Shown here piece after piece: positions 47,280-55,572 of a DNA stretch of 64,000 nucleotides. Source of the stretch: Propionibacteriaceae bacterium (GTDB lineage Bacteria; Actinomycetota; Actinomycetes; Propionibacteriales; Propionibacteriaceae). Below the pieces are notes generated by a model. It was not told the DNA's origin. It did no database searches and worked only from the letters and a program-made list of their open reading frames with translations. Each line of letters opens with the position of its first letter. Position 1 is the first letter of the stretch. The stretch spans positions 59,769 to 123,768 of the forward strand of contig JAITVK010000013.1 of the NCBI GenBank assembly GCA_031285845.1, given 5' to 3'. Made by a program: the position numbers and the translations under genes.

Positions 47280-48772
47280 TGTGACTCCTTTTCCTGGTGA
47301 CTAGCCACGCGACGCCGGTAGAGCACCGCCGTCACGCGCAGAGGGATGAAAGTCCAGACGGCGAGGATCGCCGCCCAGAAGAAAATGGATTCAGTCGGAA
47401 TGTTCTCGGTGATGCCCTGGGCGTTGACGATCGTGCCCGCCCCACGGGTGACGATGATGTTGCCGATCGCCGTGCCGATGATCATCGGGATCAAGGTGAA
47501 GAACAGGATGCGCACACCTTCGAACTGACCGCGACTGTCTTGGGGATACAACTGCTTGACCCACATCGTCATCGACTGGATCACCAGAATATAGCCCGCG
47601 CCAGCCAAAAACACAGCCACGAACAGCGGCAGGTTCTTCAAGCTGAAAACTGTCGTCGGATCAACCGTCCCAGGGCGGACGCCGACGGTGATGAGAACCA
47701 GCCCAGCGATGTTGAGCCCGACGGCGATAGTCGCCACCAGCGGAACCCGATGCCGATTGATGAGAATCCCGGCCGGAATCACCAAGACCGAGGCGAGCAA
47801 TAGACCCAGCCCCTGAATCAGACCCATCGAGTCGGGGCCGAAGCCCATGCGATAGATGATCCAGTTGCCCATGTGGACGAAGTAGACGTTGAACGGGATG
47901 AAGAACAGCGCTGTGGTCAGGCAGGCCAGGGCCAATTCACGCTGCGCGAAGAAGCCTTTCAGATGGAAGACGGAGGCGAATTGATGCCAGAACGTGCCGT
48001 CGCGGCGCGGGCGCAGACGATCCGAGTCGCGCAGAGTGAACAAAGACACCACCCCGACCGCGATCACGATCAGGCCCATCGTCCAAAACAGTCGCTGATA
48101 GTTGTCGTCGGCACCGATCAGCAGCCCGCCGAGAATGGTGCCAGCGATGGTCCCGATGACCGGAACAGTCGCCAGAACCGCGCCCACTTGGCCGCGGTTG
48201 GCGTCACTGGTCATGTCATTGCTCCAGGCGTTGTAGCCCGAGTCGTTGCCCATCGACCCGAAGAAACTCATAACCGCGTCCGCTAGAACGACCAAGGCCG
48301 CGACAAGGATCGACACTTTCGCGCCATCGCCGACAGTGCCCGAGGCGAGGTACTGTGTCAGGCCGAACGCGATCGTGAGGACCCCCCACGCGATGTAGCC
48401 GATCGACACGAACCGACGGCGACTGCCCGCCCGATCCGACCACGTCCCGAACAGGAAAGTCGAGAACGTCGTCACCAACGCGGAGACGATCACCATCCAG
48501 GTGACGATCGTCGAATCCTTGGCGATCTTGGCGTAGACGAATGTGTTGAACCACTGATTCTCGATGTTCCAACACAGTTGCCCGGCGATCCCCAGGCCCC
48601 ACATCAGGGCCCAGAAGCGTACGCCACCTGACCCGACCAGGCGCTCTGGTTCACGCCGCGCCGATGGGGGTCCCGCAAATGGGCGGGCTTCGTCGGGAGC
48701 CGAATCGGGCTCGGTCGCCGAGTTGATGGCAGGCCCGAAGGTTGTCGCTGAGATCGCCCTGTTGTCAGGCAC
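47276..48772 (-). CDS. Major facilitator superfamily transporter, probable oligosaccharide uptake
   Basis: 498 residues with about 12 membrane helices after a disordered, charged N-terminus of about 48 residues. The loop between helices 2 and 3 (FGTWSDRAGSRRRF) is the MFS signature, and a fold-related loop RDSDRLRPRRDGTFW lies midway. Distribution resembles glycoside-type symporters. The start is GTG 48772 with GAGGAG about eight bases upstream. First gene of the MFS-DUF2804-GH2 unit, so it probably imports the substrate of the GH2 enzyme. Confidence 0.87.
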   Translation of the reverse strand: MPDNRAISATTFGPAINSATEPDSAPDEARPFAGPPSARREPERLVGSGGVRFWALMWGLGIAGQLCWNIENQWFNTFVYAKIAKDSTIVTWMVIVSALVTTFSTFLFGTWSDRAGSRRRFVSIGYIAWGVLTIAFGLTQYLASGTVGDGAKVSILVAALVVLADAVMSFFGSMGNDSGYNAWSNDMTSDANRGQVGAVLATVPVIGTIAGTILGGLLIGADDNYQRLFWTMGLIVIAVGVVSLFTLRDSDRLRPRRDGTFWHQFASVFHLKGFFAQRELALACLTTALFFIPFNVYFVHMGNWIIYRMGFGPDSMGLIQGLGLLLASVLVIPAGILINRHRVPLVATIAVGLNIAGLVLITVGVRPGTVDPTTVFSLKNLPLFVAVFLAGAGYILVIQSMTMWVKQLYPQDSRGQFEGVRILFFTLIPMIIGTAIGNIIVTRGAGTIVNAQGITENIPTESIFFWAAILAVWTFIPLRVTAVLYRRRVASHQEKESQ

Positions 48773-49085
48773 GAAACTTCTCCTCGTCGTAGAGGTGGAC
48801 CGGCGTCGATGGGGGATACGTCGACTGTCCTAAGCCACGACTCCATTATGCCGTGTCCGCCACAAGATGCGACAGGATTGGCGGGATGGCCCGCCCCGTC
48901 GTCGATCCGAGTCAGAGCCCGACCACCTCGTTCGTGCCACCACGATGACTGACATCACGATCACTCGCGTGAACGTTTCGCACCGTTCTCAGTGAGACCT
49001 GAGCGCAGCCGCCACGATCACTTCACGACATTGACGTCTCTTCGCTAGACTGACGCCTTTGAGCATTCACCGGACAGGACCAACC
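48773..49085. promoter_or_regulatory. Divergent promoter region between two MFS genes with an operator-like site
   Basis: 313 noncoding bases. TGAACGTTTCG at 48970-48980 is one base off the CGAA-N3-TTCG palindrome seen complete at 51775. For the plus-strand MFS gene, TTCACG (49022-49027) and TAGACT (49046-49051) are spaced 18 bases apart and could be -35 and -10. No gene is seen. Confidence 0.4.
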
Positions 49086-50339
49086 ATGACCACTTCGTGG
49101 CGACGTGACGTCGCGCTCTACCTCAGCGGCCAGACGCTGTCGATGTTCGGCTCGTCGGTCGTCGCGTACGCCATCATCTGGTACGTCACACTGAAGACCG
49201 GATCCGGCGCGCAATACTCCCTGTTGATGATCGCCGCGCAACTGAGCATGGCCGTGACCATGATCCCCGGCGGGGTGTGGGCTGACCGCTACTGGCGCAA
49301 AGCGCTGATGATCGGGGCTGACGCGGTCGTGGCCCTCGCCACCGTGGGACTGGCGATCCTGATGCTCAACGGCTTCGAAAACCTGTGGATGATCGCTGTC
49401 GCGTTGGTGATCCGCGGCCTCGGTGGGGGCATCCAACACCCGGCAGCCAACGCCGCGCTGCCCCAGATCGCACCGGCCGACAAGCTGATGCGCATCAACT
49501 CGATCTTCCAGTCGATCCAATCACTGGTCTTCATCGCCGCACCGGCCCTGGCAGCCGTCATGCTGGTCTACATCCCTCTGGGCTGGATCTTGATGGTCGA
49601 TGTTTTCACCGCCGTCCTCGGCATCGGGTTCACCCTGATGGTGCGTATCCCTCGCTTGGAGGCCGATCCTGACCGACCGGCGCCCGAAGGTGCGGCCGGA
49701 TACTTCCGTCACGTCGGTGAGGCTGTGAAGTACGCCGGCGCGATCCCCGGCCTGCGCCGTACCGCCCTGCTCGGTGTCCTGCTGCTCGTCGTTGTGATCC
49801 CGTTCGCGCAGATGACTCCCGTGTTCGTCGTCCGCCTGTTCGGCACTGACCAGTGGATGCTGGCCGCCGTCGAGATCGGGTGGAGTGTCGGAATGATCCT
49901 CGGCGGTCTAGCGATCGCGGCTTGGGGAGGTTTCAAGAACCGCATGACGATGATCATGTTGGCCTGTGTCACGATCTCCGCGCTGACCATGGTGATGGGC
50001 TTCGCGCCCAACATCTGGGTCTTCCTCGTCGTGATGGTGGCTTGTGGTCTGGTGATGCCGATGTGGAACACTCCGACCATGACCGCGATCCAGGAGCTGA
50101 TCCCCGAACACATGATGGGCAGAGTGATCAGCTTCTACGGGCTGATCAACGCCATCTGTGGCCCCATCGGGATGGCGATCATCGGTCCAGTCTCCGACCA
50201 GCTCGACATCTCCTGGATGGCCCTGGTCTGCGGTGGGATCGGGCTAGCCGTCCTACTGGTGTTGGCCGTGCGACGCGGTCCAGGATCTGTTCTGATGGCG
50301 GCGGAAGTGTCGAAGACTGCCGAGCCTGAAACGGTCTGA
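49086..50339 (+). CDS. MFS transporter of the DHA3 (macrolide efflux-like) type
   Basis: 417 residues with 12 predicted helices. The layout (SLMIAAQLSMAVTMIPGGVWADRYWRKALMIGAD, GFENLWMIAVALVIRGLGGGIQHPA, PEHMMGRVISFYG) matches the MFS_3/DHA3 group that includes MefA-like exporters. The substrate is unknown; many family members export sugars or are uncharacterised. ATG 49086 (MTTSWRRD) is chosen because AGGA lies upstream, whereas a TTG at 49059 has none. Divergent from the sugar MFS operon and convergent with GH10. Confidence 0.87.
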   Translation: MTTSWRRDVALYLSGQTLSMFGSSVVAYAIIWYVTLKTGSGAQYSLLMIAAQLSMAVTMIPGGVWADRYWRKALMIGADAVVALATVGLAILMLNGFENLWMIAVALVIRGLGGGIQHPAANAALPQIAPADKLMRINSIFQSIQSLVFIAAPALAAVMLVYIPLGWILMVDVFTAVLGIGFTLMVRIPRLEADPDRPAPEGAAGYFRHVGEAVKYAGAIPGLRRTALLGVLLLVVVIPFAQMTPVFVVRLFGTDQWMLAAVEIGWSVGMILGGLAIAAWGGFKNRMTMIMLACVTISALTMVMGFAPNIWVFLVVMVACGLVMPMWNTPTMTAIQELIPEHMMGRVISFYGLINAICGPIGMAIIGPVSDQLDISWMALVCGGIGLAVLLVLAVRRGPGSVLMAAEVSKTAEPETV

Positions 50340-50360
50340 TCAACGAGACGTGCGGCGTGG

Positions 50361-51602
50361 TCACCCGCCGATCTTCACCTCGAACACCCCCGGCTGATCG
50401 AGATGAACACGATGAGTCACCCCACCCACCGTCACGTCATACTCCCCCAACCAACCCATCAACTCAAAGCGGCCCTGGTCGTCCGTCGCACCCTGACTCG
50501 GACCAACCCACCACTGTCCTTTGATCAAGTCGTGCATCGCGTCATACGACGGCTTACGCGAGCCATCAGCCCGAACAAAACCAATCGGCGCATGCAGCCA
50601 CGCCGTACGATCAGTGATCCCCCAATACACCAACGCTTTCACCGCCGGATGAGACACCATCGAACGATAATGCTGAACCATCTCCTCAGCCTGACGCTCC
50701 TCCCCAGCCGGAGTCGACGGCCAAAAATCAACCTGATAATCATTCAGATCGACAATGTGATCAGGCATGATCTCGCCTGAAACCAACGACGACTCCGTCA
50801 TGTGGATCGGCAGACCGTAGCGAGCGAACTTCTCAACCTTGTCAAGGAGTTGCTCCGCGCCACGATAACCCTGGTGCATGTGCGTCTGAAGCCCGATGGC
50901 GTCGATCGGGATTCCCGCCTCGAGACAACCCTCGATCAGACATTCATAGGCAGAAGTCAGATCGAAATCATTGAGCAGCAGGTACGCCTGGGAGTTCGTC
51001 TGACGAGCCTCCTCAAACGCCAAGCGAATCATCTCGATGCGCCCTTTGACGTACGCCAAGTCGGTCACCCGATTGGCTTCGGCGGTGAACACCGGCATGA
51101 TGACGACCTCGTTGATGGCGTCCCACATGTCGACCACACCAGCGAAGTCGGCCACGTCGCGACGAATCCGCTGACGCAGCACGGCTTCGACCTCACTGAC
51201 TGGCAGCGCGTTCAACCAAGCGGGAGTGACCGTGTGCCAGACCAGAGGATGGCCTTTGACCACGTGTCCCCGGTCACGGAACAGTCGCGCCGTCGCCATC
51301 ATTTCGGCGGTGTTCGGCTTGCCGCGCACCGGCTCGAAACGCCCCAGATAGAAGGGCAGCGTCGTGGCGTTGAACAACTCCAGGTAGTCGTCAAGCAATT
51401 GCTTTGTCGCCTCGGAGTCATCGTGGCCGTTGGCATGAGCGACGAAGTCGAAGCCAATGTTGCCGAACAGAAAATCATGACTGACTTGGGCCACGCTCAC
51501 TGTCTGATCAGCGATCGGCGTTCCATCCGCACCCGAACAGGTGATCGTCGCCTCAGCGACCCGATGGTGGAAATCAGTTTCTTGAGCCTTGACGGTCCAC
51601 AT
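50361..51602 (-). CDS. Glycoside hydrolase family 10 endo-beta-1,4-xylanase, apparently intracellular
   Basis: 413 residues. An N-terminal domain of about 50 residues precedes a GH10 barrel: KGHPLVWHTVTPAWL, acid/base Glu165 in WDAINEV, GLQTHMHQGYRG and nucleophile Glu270 in IHMTESSL. A C-terminal region of about 70 residues ends in a small beta domain (DQGRFELMGWLGEYDVTV). No signal peptide is present, so it should cleave imported xylo-oligosaccharides. ATG 51602 has GAAGGAG five bases upstream. It is near a CGAAACTTTCG palindrome like those known before actinobacterial xylan genes. Confidence 0.92.
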   Translation of the reverse strand: MWTVKAQETDFHHRVAEATITCSGADGTPIADQTVSVAQVSHDFLFGNIGFDFVAHANGHDDSEATKQLLDDYLELFNATTLPFYLGRFEPVRGKPNTAEMMATARLFRDRGHVVKGHPLVWHTVTPAWLNALPVSEVEAVLRQRIRRDVADFAGVVDMWDAINEVVIMPVFTAEANRVTDLAYVKGRIEMIRLAFEEARQTNSQAYLLLNDFDLTSAYECLIEGCLEAGIPIDAIGLQTHMHQGYRGAEQLLDKVEKFARYGLPIHMTESSLVSGEIMPDHIVDLNDYQVDFWPSTPAGEERQAEEMVQHYRSMVSHPAVKALVYWGITDRTAWLHAPIGFVRADGSRKPSYDAMHDLIKGQWWVGPSQGATDDQGRFELMGWLGEYDVTVGGVTHRVHLDQPGVFEVKIGG

Positions 51603-51774
51603 GAGCACTCCTTCTTTTGGCCCATTGTCGCCCGATCAGGCCAGATTCGGAACGGGTTGAGACCGAGAACAACTCATCGGTACGAAACTTGCCCAGAAGT
51701 GGAGAGAACCACCCCCGCTGCCCGAACAATCACAACCATTGTCACTTCTCAATGCTGTACTATCGCCACTACAT

Positions 51775-51785
51775 CGAAACTTTCG
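51775..51785. promoter_or_regulatory. CGAAACTTTCG palindrome, candidate LacI-type operator for the xylan genes
   Basis: A perfect inverted repeat of the form CGAA-N3-TTCG in the divergent gap between GH10 and the small secreted protein gene. The Streptomyces regulator BxlR is known to bind CGAA-N3-TTCG. A half-like copy CGAAACTTGC begins at 51683. No matching LacI-type regulator gene is seen next to it. Confidence 0.5.
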
Positions 51786-51859
51786 TATCGGGAAGATGTC
51801 GTCTAGAGTCAATCTTGAGTAGAGATCGATACCGCACTTCGGCAATCAAAGGGGAAATC

Positions 51860-52186
51860 ATGAGTATCCGAACGATCGCTATCAAGACTGGTCTTATCGT
51901 GGCCGCTGCTATTGGCCTGGCTCTCGGCGGATTCGCCCCAACCGCCCAAGCGTCATCAACTGAACGCCAAGGGATCGGGTTCGACTGCAGTTCATCCCAT
52001 CGTATGGTGGTGGCGGAATCGACAGCCAAGTCATTCGCTGAGGCGCGTGCAGGTGCCGAGCATGACGCGGTGGGTGGGAACGGTCCGTACACAGCGACGG
52101 CTAAGTCCGGGCGCAGCATAGCGGACTGGTGGATCAAGGGCCTACCTGTCATCTCGTACGGTGGCGCGTCCTGTCGAATCGCTTGA
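51860..52186 (+). CDS. Small secreted protein with two cysteines, function unknown
   Basis: 108 residues. The N-terminus MSIRTIAIKTGLIVAAAIGLALGGF then PTAQAS is a clear Sec signal peptide with cleavage after AQA. The mature part is about 73 residues, polar and Ser/Gly/Ala-rich, with two Cys (FDCSSSH and GASCRIA) that could form a disulfide. GGGG lies five bases before ATG 51860. The frame continues upstream without a supported start. It may be an independent gene ahead of the lipoprotein. Confidence 0.75.
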   Translation: MSIRTIAIKTGLIVAAAIGLALGGFAPTAQASSTERQGIGFDCSSSHRMVVAESTAKSFAEARAGAEHDAVGGNGPYTATAKSGRSIADWWIKGLPVISYGGASCRIA

Positions 52187-52188
52187 CC

Positions 52189-52845
52189 ATGGCAAGTATT
52201 GCGGTGGATGCGCCGGGCAAGTCAGTGCCGGCGTGTTCATCGGACCCGAGCCTCCGTCTGAAGATCAACCCCCTGCTGACGACGACCTTGGCCATAGTCG
52301 GACTGCTCCTCGCGCTCGCCGCTTGTGGCGCCATTCCTGCCGACCCCGAGCAGTCAGACACAGTCCCGTATGCCGAACCAGGATGGATGGCGAACACCAG
52401 AGCCGACATCGAACGGGAGGGCGGATTCATGGTCTCCTGCATGGCCGAACAAGGTTGGACTCTGGTGATCGAATCCGATGACTCTTGGTCGTCGGGCACC
52501 GAACTTGCCGAAGAGCAATACGAGTTGTGGTCCGACTCCATCGACAAGTGCGTGACATCACTGAGCAGTGAGACGCCCGAGCCCGGCGAGGCCGAGTGGC
52601 GGGTCAGATATCAGCACATGCTGGACACCCGCGCCTGCCTCATTGATCAGGGGTACGACATCACGAGCCCTCCTAGCGAAGACGCCTGGGTCGACGCCGC
52701 GCTGAACGACCGGCCGCTATTCGCTCCCTGGCGCGACATCGTCGACCGTGTCGGAACTGGAACGCTCACCATGGACCAGGAGACCTACTACGCTCTGTAT
52801 GCCCTGTGCACCCAGGACGGCCCGACCGTCTCGATGAGTTGGTGA
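52189..52845 (+). CDS. Lipoprotein of unknown function
   Basis: 218 residues. A long N-terminus ends in a hydrophobic helix and lipobox (LALAACGAIP, Cys46). The mature part is acidic and has four Cys (VSCMAEQGW, DKCVTSL, RACLIDQGY, YALCTQDG) that may pair. No named domain is recognised. ATG 52189 lies two bases after the stop of the small secreted protein, and the stop is four bases before the adaptor ATG, so it is in one operon with the exporter genes. Confidence 0.75.
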   Translation: MASIAVDAPGKSVPACSSDPSLRLKINPLLTTTLAIVGLLLALAACGAIPADPEQSDTVPYAEPGWMANTRADIEREGGFMVSCMAEQGWTLVIESDDSWSSGTELAEEQYELWSDSIDKCVTSLSSETPEPGEAEWRVRYQHMLDTRACLIDQGYDITSPPSEDAWVDAALNDRPLFAPWRDIVDRVGTGTLTMDQETYYALYALCTQDGPTVSMSW

Positions 52846-52849
52846 TCCT

Positions 52850-53932
52850 ATGTCAGGCATACGCGGCAGACACCGTTTGCCAGTAGCCATCGCCGCTTGG
52901 ATCGTCTCCGTGCTCTTGGTTGGAGTCCTCGCCTGGTGGTCCGGCCGGATGACGCTGGCTAGGCCTATTGCCGCACAGTCCACTCAAACTCCACTGACGG
53001 TCGAGGTCGTCGAGGGATCTCTCGGACGTAGCCTCACTGTGCCTGTCCGGGCCCAGTGGGAGCTGACCCCGCTGACGCTGGCCGTCAGTGAGGCTGTGGT
53101 GACATCGATCGACATCGAGCCAGGCACGAGTGTCGACGTCGGAACGCGTCTCATGACCGCAGACCTGCGCCCCATGACAGTCGCTCAAGGGGCGATTCCG
53201 GCCTTCCGTGACCTGACGCAGACCTGTGTCGGTTCTGAGGTGGAACAACTACAGCACTTCCTGAGCGCGAAAGGATTCTTCAGCGCTACCCCAAATGGCA
53301 CGTTCTCCCAGAGCACCACCACAGCGGTCAAAGCCTGGCAGAAGAGCCTGAGTCTGGAACAGACCGGGACAGTCCTCGCCTCCGACCTGGTCTTCATCCC
53401 CAGCCTGCCGCGCAAGGTCGTCCTCGCCGAGGGGATCAGAGTCGGTTCACACCTCACCGCCGGCGATGACCTGCTTCACTTCGTCGCCGAGACACCAAGT
53501 TTCACTGCTGTCTTGGACGAATCACAGATGTCACTTCTTCCAGACAAGACCGAAATCATCATCACCGCTGGTGAGCGAACCTGGAACGCCGTCATGGGGT
53601 CAACCACCACTTCCCCGGACAAGTCAGCGGTTCTCGGCCACCTGAGCGCAGGGACATCCGATTCGATCTGCGGCGATCAGTGCGAGGCGAGCGTGCCCGT
53701 GCGACCTGATGGAACGGCCACGATGCTCAGGGGCGAAGCAGTCATTGTGCCCAACACCATCGGAGCGAAAGTGCCTGCGGCAGCCGTACGAACCAACGCC
53801 ACAGGGGAAGCGTTCGTGCGGTTGCTCGACGGCGGCCTTCAGCCAGTGAAAGTCTTGGTCACCCAGGATGGCCAATCGATCGTCAGCGGTGTCAGTGTCG
53901 GAACAACCATCCTCGCCAGCCCGGCCTCATGA
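52850..53932 (+). CDS. HlyD-like efflux adaptor with a peptidoglycan-binding domain
   Basis: 360 residues. One N-terminal membrane helix (about 10-30), a membrane-fusion-protein-like region, and a PG_binding_1 domain at about 120-185 (GSEVEQLQHFLSAKGFFSATPNGTFSQSTTTAVKAWQKSL) inserted where classic adaptors have a coiled hairpin. A beta-barrel-like C-terminal part follows. Such proteins pair with MacB/FtsX-type ABC transporters in actinobacteria. Here the ATPase and permease genes follow directly, but the ATPase is broken, so the system may not function. Confidence 0.85.
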   Translation: MSGIRGRHRLPVAIAAWIVSVLLVGVLAWWSGRMTLARPIAAQSTQTPLTVEVVEGSLGRSLTVPVRAQWELTPLTLAVSEAVVTSIDIEPGTSVDVGTRLMTADLRPMTVAQGAIPAFRDLTQTCVGSEVEQLQHFLSAKGFFSATPNGTFSQSTTTAVKAWQKSLSLEQTGTVLASDLVFIPSLPRKVVLAEGIRVGSHLTAGDDLLHFVAETPSFTAVLDESQMSLLPDKTEIIITAGERTWNAVMGSTTTSPDKSAVLGHLSAGTSDSICGDQCEASVPVRPDGTATMLRGEAVIVPNTIGAKVPAAAVRTNATGEAFVRLLDGGLQPVKVLVTQDGQSIVSGVSVGTTILASPAS

Positions 53933-53945
53933 ACGCCAGCCCACC

Positions 53946-54224
53946 ATGAATCCTGCTGAGCCACCATTCGCCGCCATCGAAGCCAGACAGTTGTCCTTCT
54001 CGTACAACTCCAGCCTAGCCCCCGCGATCGATCGCTTTGACTATCGATTCGAGCCGGGGCTCGTCACTGCGGTGTCGGGCATCTCTGGTTGCGGCAAGTC
54101 CACTTTGCTGTATGTGCTGGCCGGGCTGTTGCGGCCCAGTTCGGGCCGTCGGCTCACGACCCGTACGATGCGCCTGCCGCGACGCCGGGTGCCGACACAC
54201 CCGCCCGACAGCGGACGACCGTAA
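53946..54224 (+). pseudogene. Truncated ABC transporter ATPase (remnant up to Walker A)
   Basis: The frame encodes a normal ABC N-terminus: IEARQLSFSYNS, then Walker A GISGCGKST and LLYVLAGLLRPSSG. Directly after that the sequence no longer resembles an ATPase and reaches a stop after 92 residues. Q-loop, signature motif, Walker B and H-loop are absent in all three frames before the permease begins. A normal protein is about 220 residues, so roughly 400 bases appear to be missing. ATG 53946 lies 14 bases after the adaptor stop. It cannot hydrolyse ATP as it stands. Confidence 0.75.
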
Positions 54225-55420
54225 CCCGCGGTCGATCCGAGAACCCCGGTATCCATCACCATCTGCCTTTACCAGGTGCTTCCGCTTCCACCCGACCCAG
54301 CGGTCATCCCACTGCCCTGGCGCTGCTGCGTGAAGCGGTCGGGACCGCCGTGGCCCGGCCCACCGCCGGGATCGTGGTCGCGCTGGTGACGGCCGTGGTT
54401 TGTGTCACCGTGCTGCTGACCACCGGCCGCGCCATCCGAGCCGAACAGGATGTCGTCTCCCGGTTGGACCAGATGGGAACCATGCTGATCGCCGTCTCTG
54501 ACAATCGGGGTTCCGCGGGAATCAAGGCGTCGTCAGTGACGACGGTCAACACGCTGACTGGCGTGGATTGGGCGTTTGGACTCGGTGAAGCCTTCGATGG
54601 GCACAATTCAGCCCTACCTATCGATGGAACGGGAGTGGCGACCCGCCGCTTCTATGGTGATGTGCGTTCGGTTGTGACATTGACCTCAGGCCGTTGGCCG
54701 CGAGCTGGCGAGGCGATCACCAGTGTCGCGGGGGCCGACGCCTTGCGGTTGCTGCAGGGAATCGGTGGGATCACCGTGTCTGAAGTCACCCACCGCTCGT
54801 ACCCCGTCGTCGGCTCCTACCAGTCGGACCCCACGCTGAAGTCACTCGCCAATACTGTGTTGGTGATCCCAGAGCCAGATTCCCCCTTGGACGAAGCCGT
54901 GCTCTATCTGTACGCCAAAGCCACTCAGACTCAGATGGTCGATCCGATCGTCGAGGCGATTCCCGCAGTCCTCACCGCCACTGCCGCCTCGGCCGTGACC
55001 GTGGAATCACCACAAGCTCTGCGGGAGGTGCGCGAGCACATCGGACAAGACCTGGCGGCCAATTCGCGGGCCGTCATGCTCGCCACCATCGCGACGGGAC
55101 TGATCCTCGTGACCATCACCATGCTGGCCGCCGTCAGGGATCGGAAGAACGACATCGGGCGACGCCGAGCGCTGGGCGCTTCCCGCTCAGCCATCATCGT
55201 GATGGTGATCGTCCAAGCTGTGCTGGCGGCACTGATCGGAACGGTATTGGGGGTATTCACCGGCTGGGTGGTCAATGCCGCCACCCACGCCGCACCCGCG
55301 ACTGTCCGCTTCACGCTCGGACTGGCTCTTCTCACCACTTTGAGCGCGATGCTGGCGGCCGCGCCACCAGCGATTTTGGCCGCACGCCGCGACCCCGTGC
55401 GCATTCTACGGGTTCCCTGA
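54089..55420 (+). CDS. FtsX/MacB-like ABC transporter permease, start uncertain
   Basis: The permease-like sequence begins near 54305 (ALALLREAVG) with a first membrane helix (IVVALVTAVVCVTVLLTTG), then an extracellular domain, then three C-terminal helices with RDRKNDIGRRRALGASRSAII, the FtsX-family cytoplasmic motif, and the ending RRDPVRILRVP. The open frame reaches back to a TTG at 54089, but its first 70 codons overlap the ATPase remnant and are not protein-like. An in-frame GTG at 54350 is the first later option. The native N-terminus was probably lost with the ATPase deletion, so this may be nonfunctional. Confidence 0.65.
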   Translation: MRQVHFAVCAGRAVAAQFGPSAHDPYDAPAATPGADTPARQRTTVTRGRSENPGIHHHLPLPGASASTRPSGHPTALALLREAVGTAVARPTAGIVVALVTAVVCVTVLLTTGRAIRAEQDVVSRLDQMGTMLIAVSDNRGSAGIKASSVTTVNTLTGVDWAFGLGEAFDGHNSALPIDGTGVATRRFYGDVRSVVTLTSGRWPRAGEAITSVAGADALRLLQGIGGITVSEVTHRSYPVVGSYQSDPTLKSLANTVLVIPEPDSPLDEAVLYLYAKATQTQMVDPIVEAIPAVLTATAASAVTVESPQALREVREHIGQDLAANSRAVMLATIATGLILVTITMLAAVRDRKNDIGRRRALGASRSAIIVMVIVQAVLAALIGTVLGVFTGWVVNAATHAAPATVRFTLGLALLTTLSAMLAAAPPAILAARRDPVRILRVP

Positions 55421-55496
55421 ACGCAGCCCCGCGGACAGGACGCACCCGCCCCAGAGGATCGAACCCCCAAGGCTGGTCAAGGAACCTGCGCTGTGT

Positions 55497-55528
55497 TCGA
55501 CCCCGACTGGATCACCGATCGGGGTCGA
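55497..55528. terminator. Hairpin between convergent permease and flotillin genes
   Basis: Arms TCGACCCCGA and TCGGGGTCGA pair perfectly over ten bases with a 12-base loop, about 75 bases after the permease stop and 45 bases after the flotillin stop on the other strand. No T-run follows, but the position fits a bidirectional terminator. Confidence 0.55.
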
Positions 55529-55572
55529 CCGTCTCATGAAGCCAAACCGCCATCCGGCGATCCACGGTTCGA

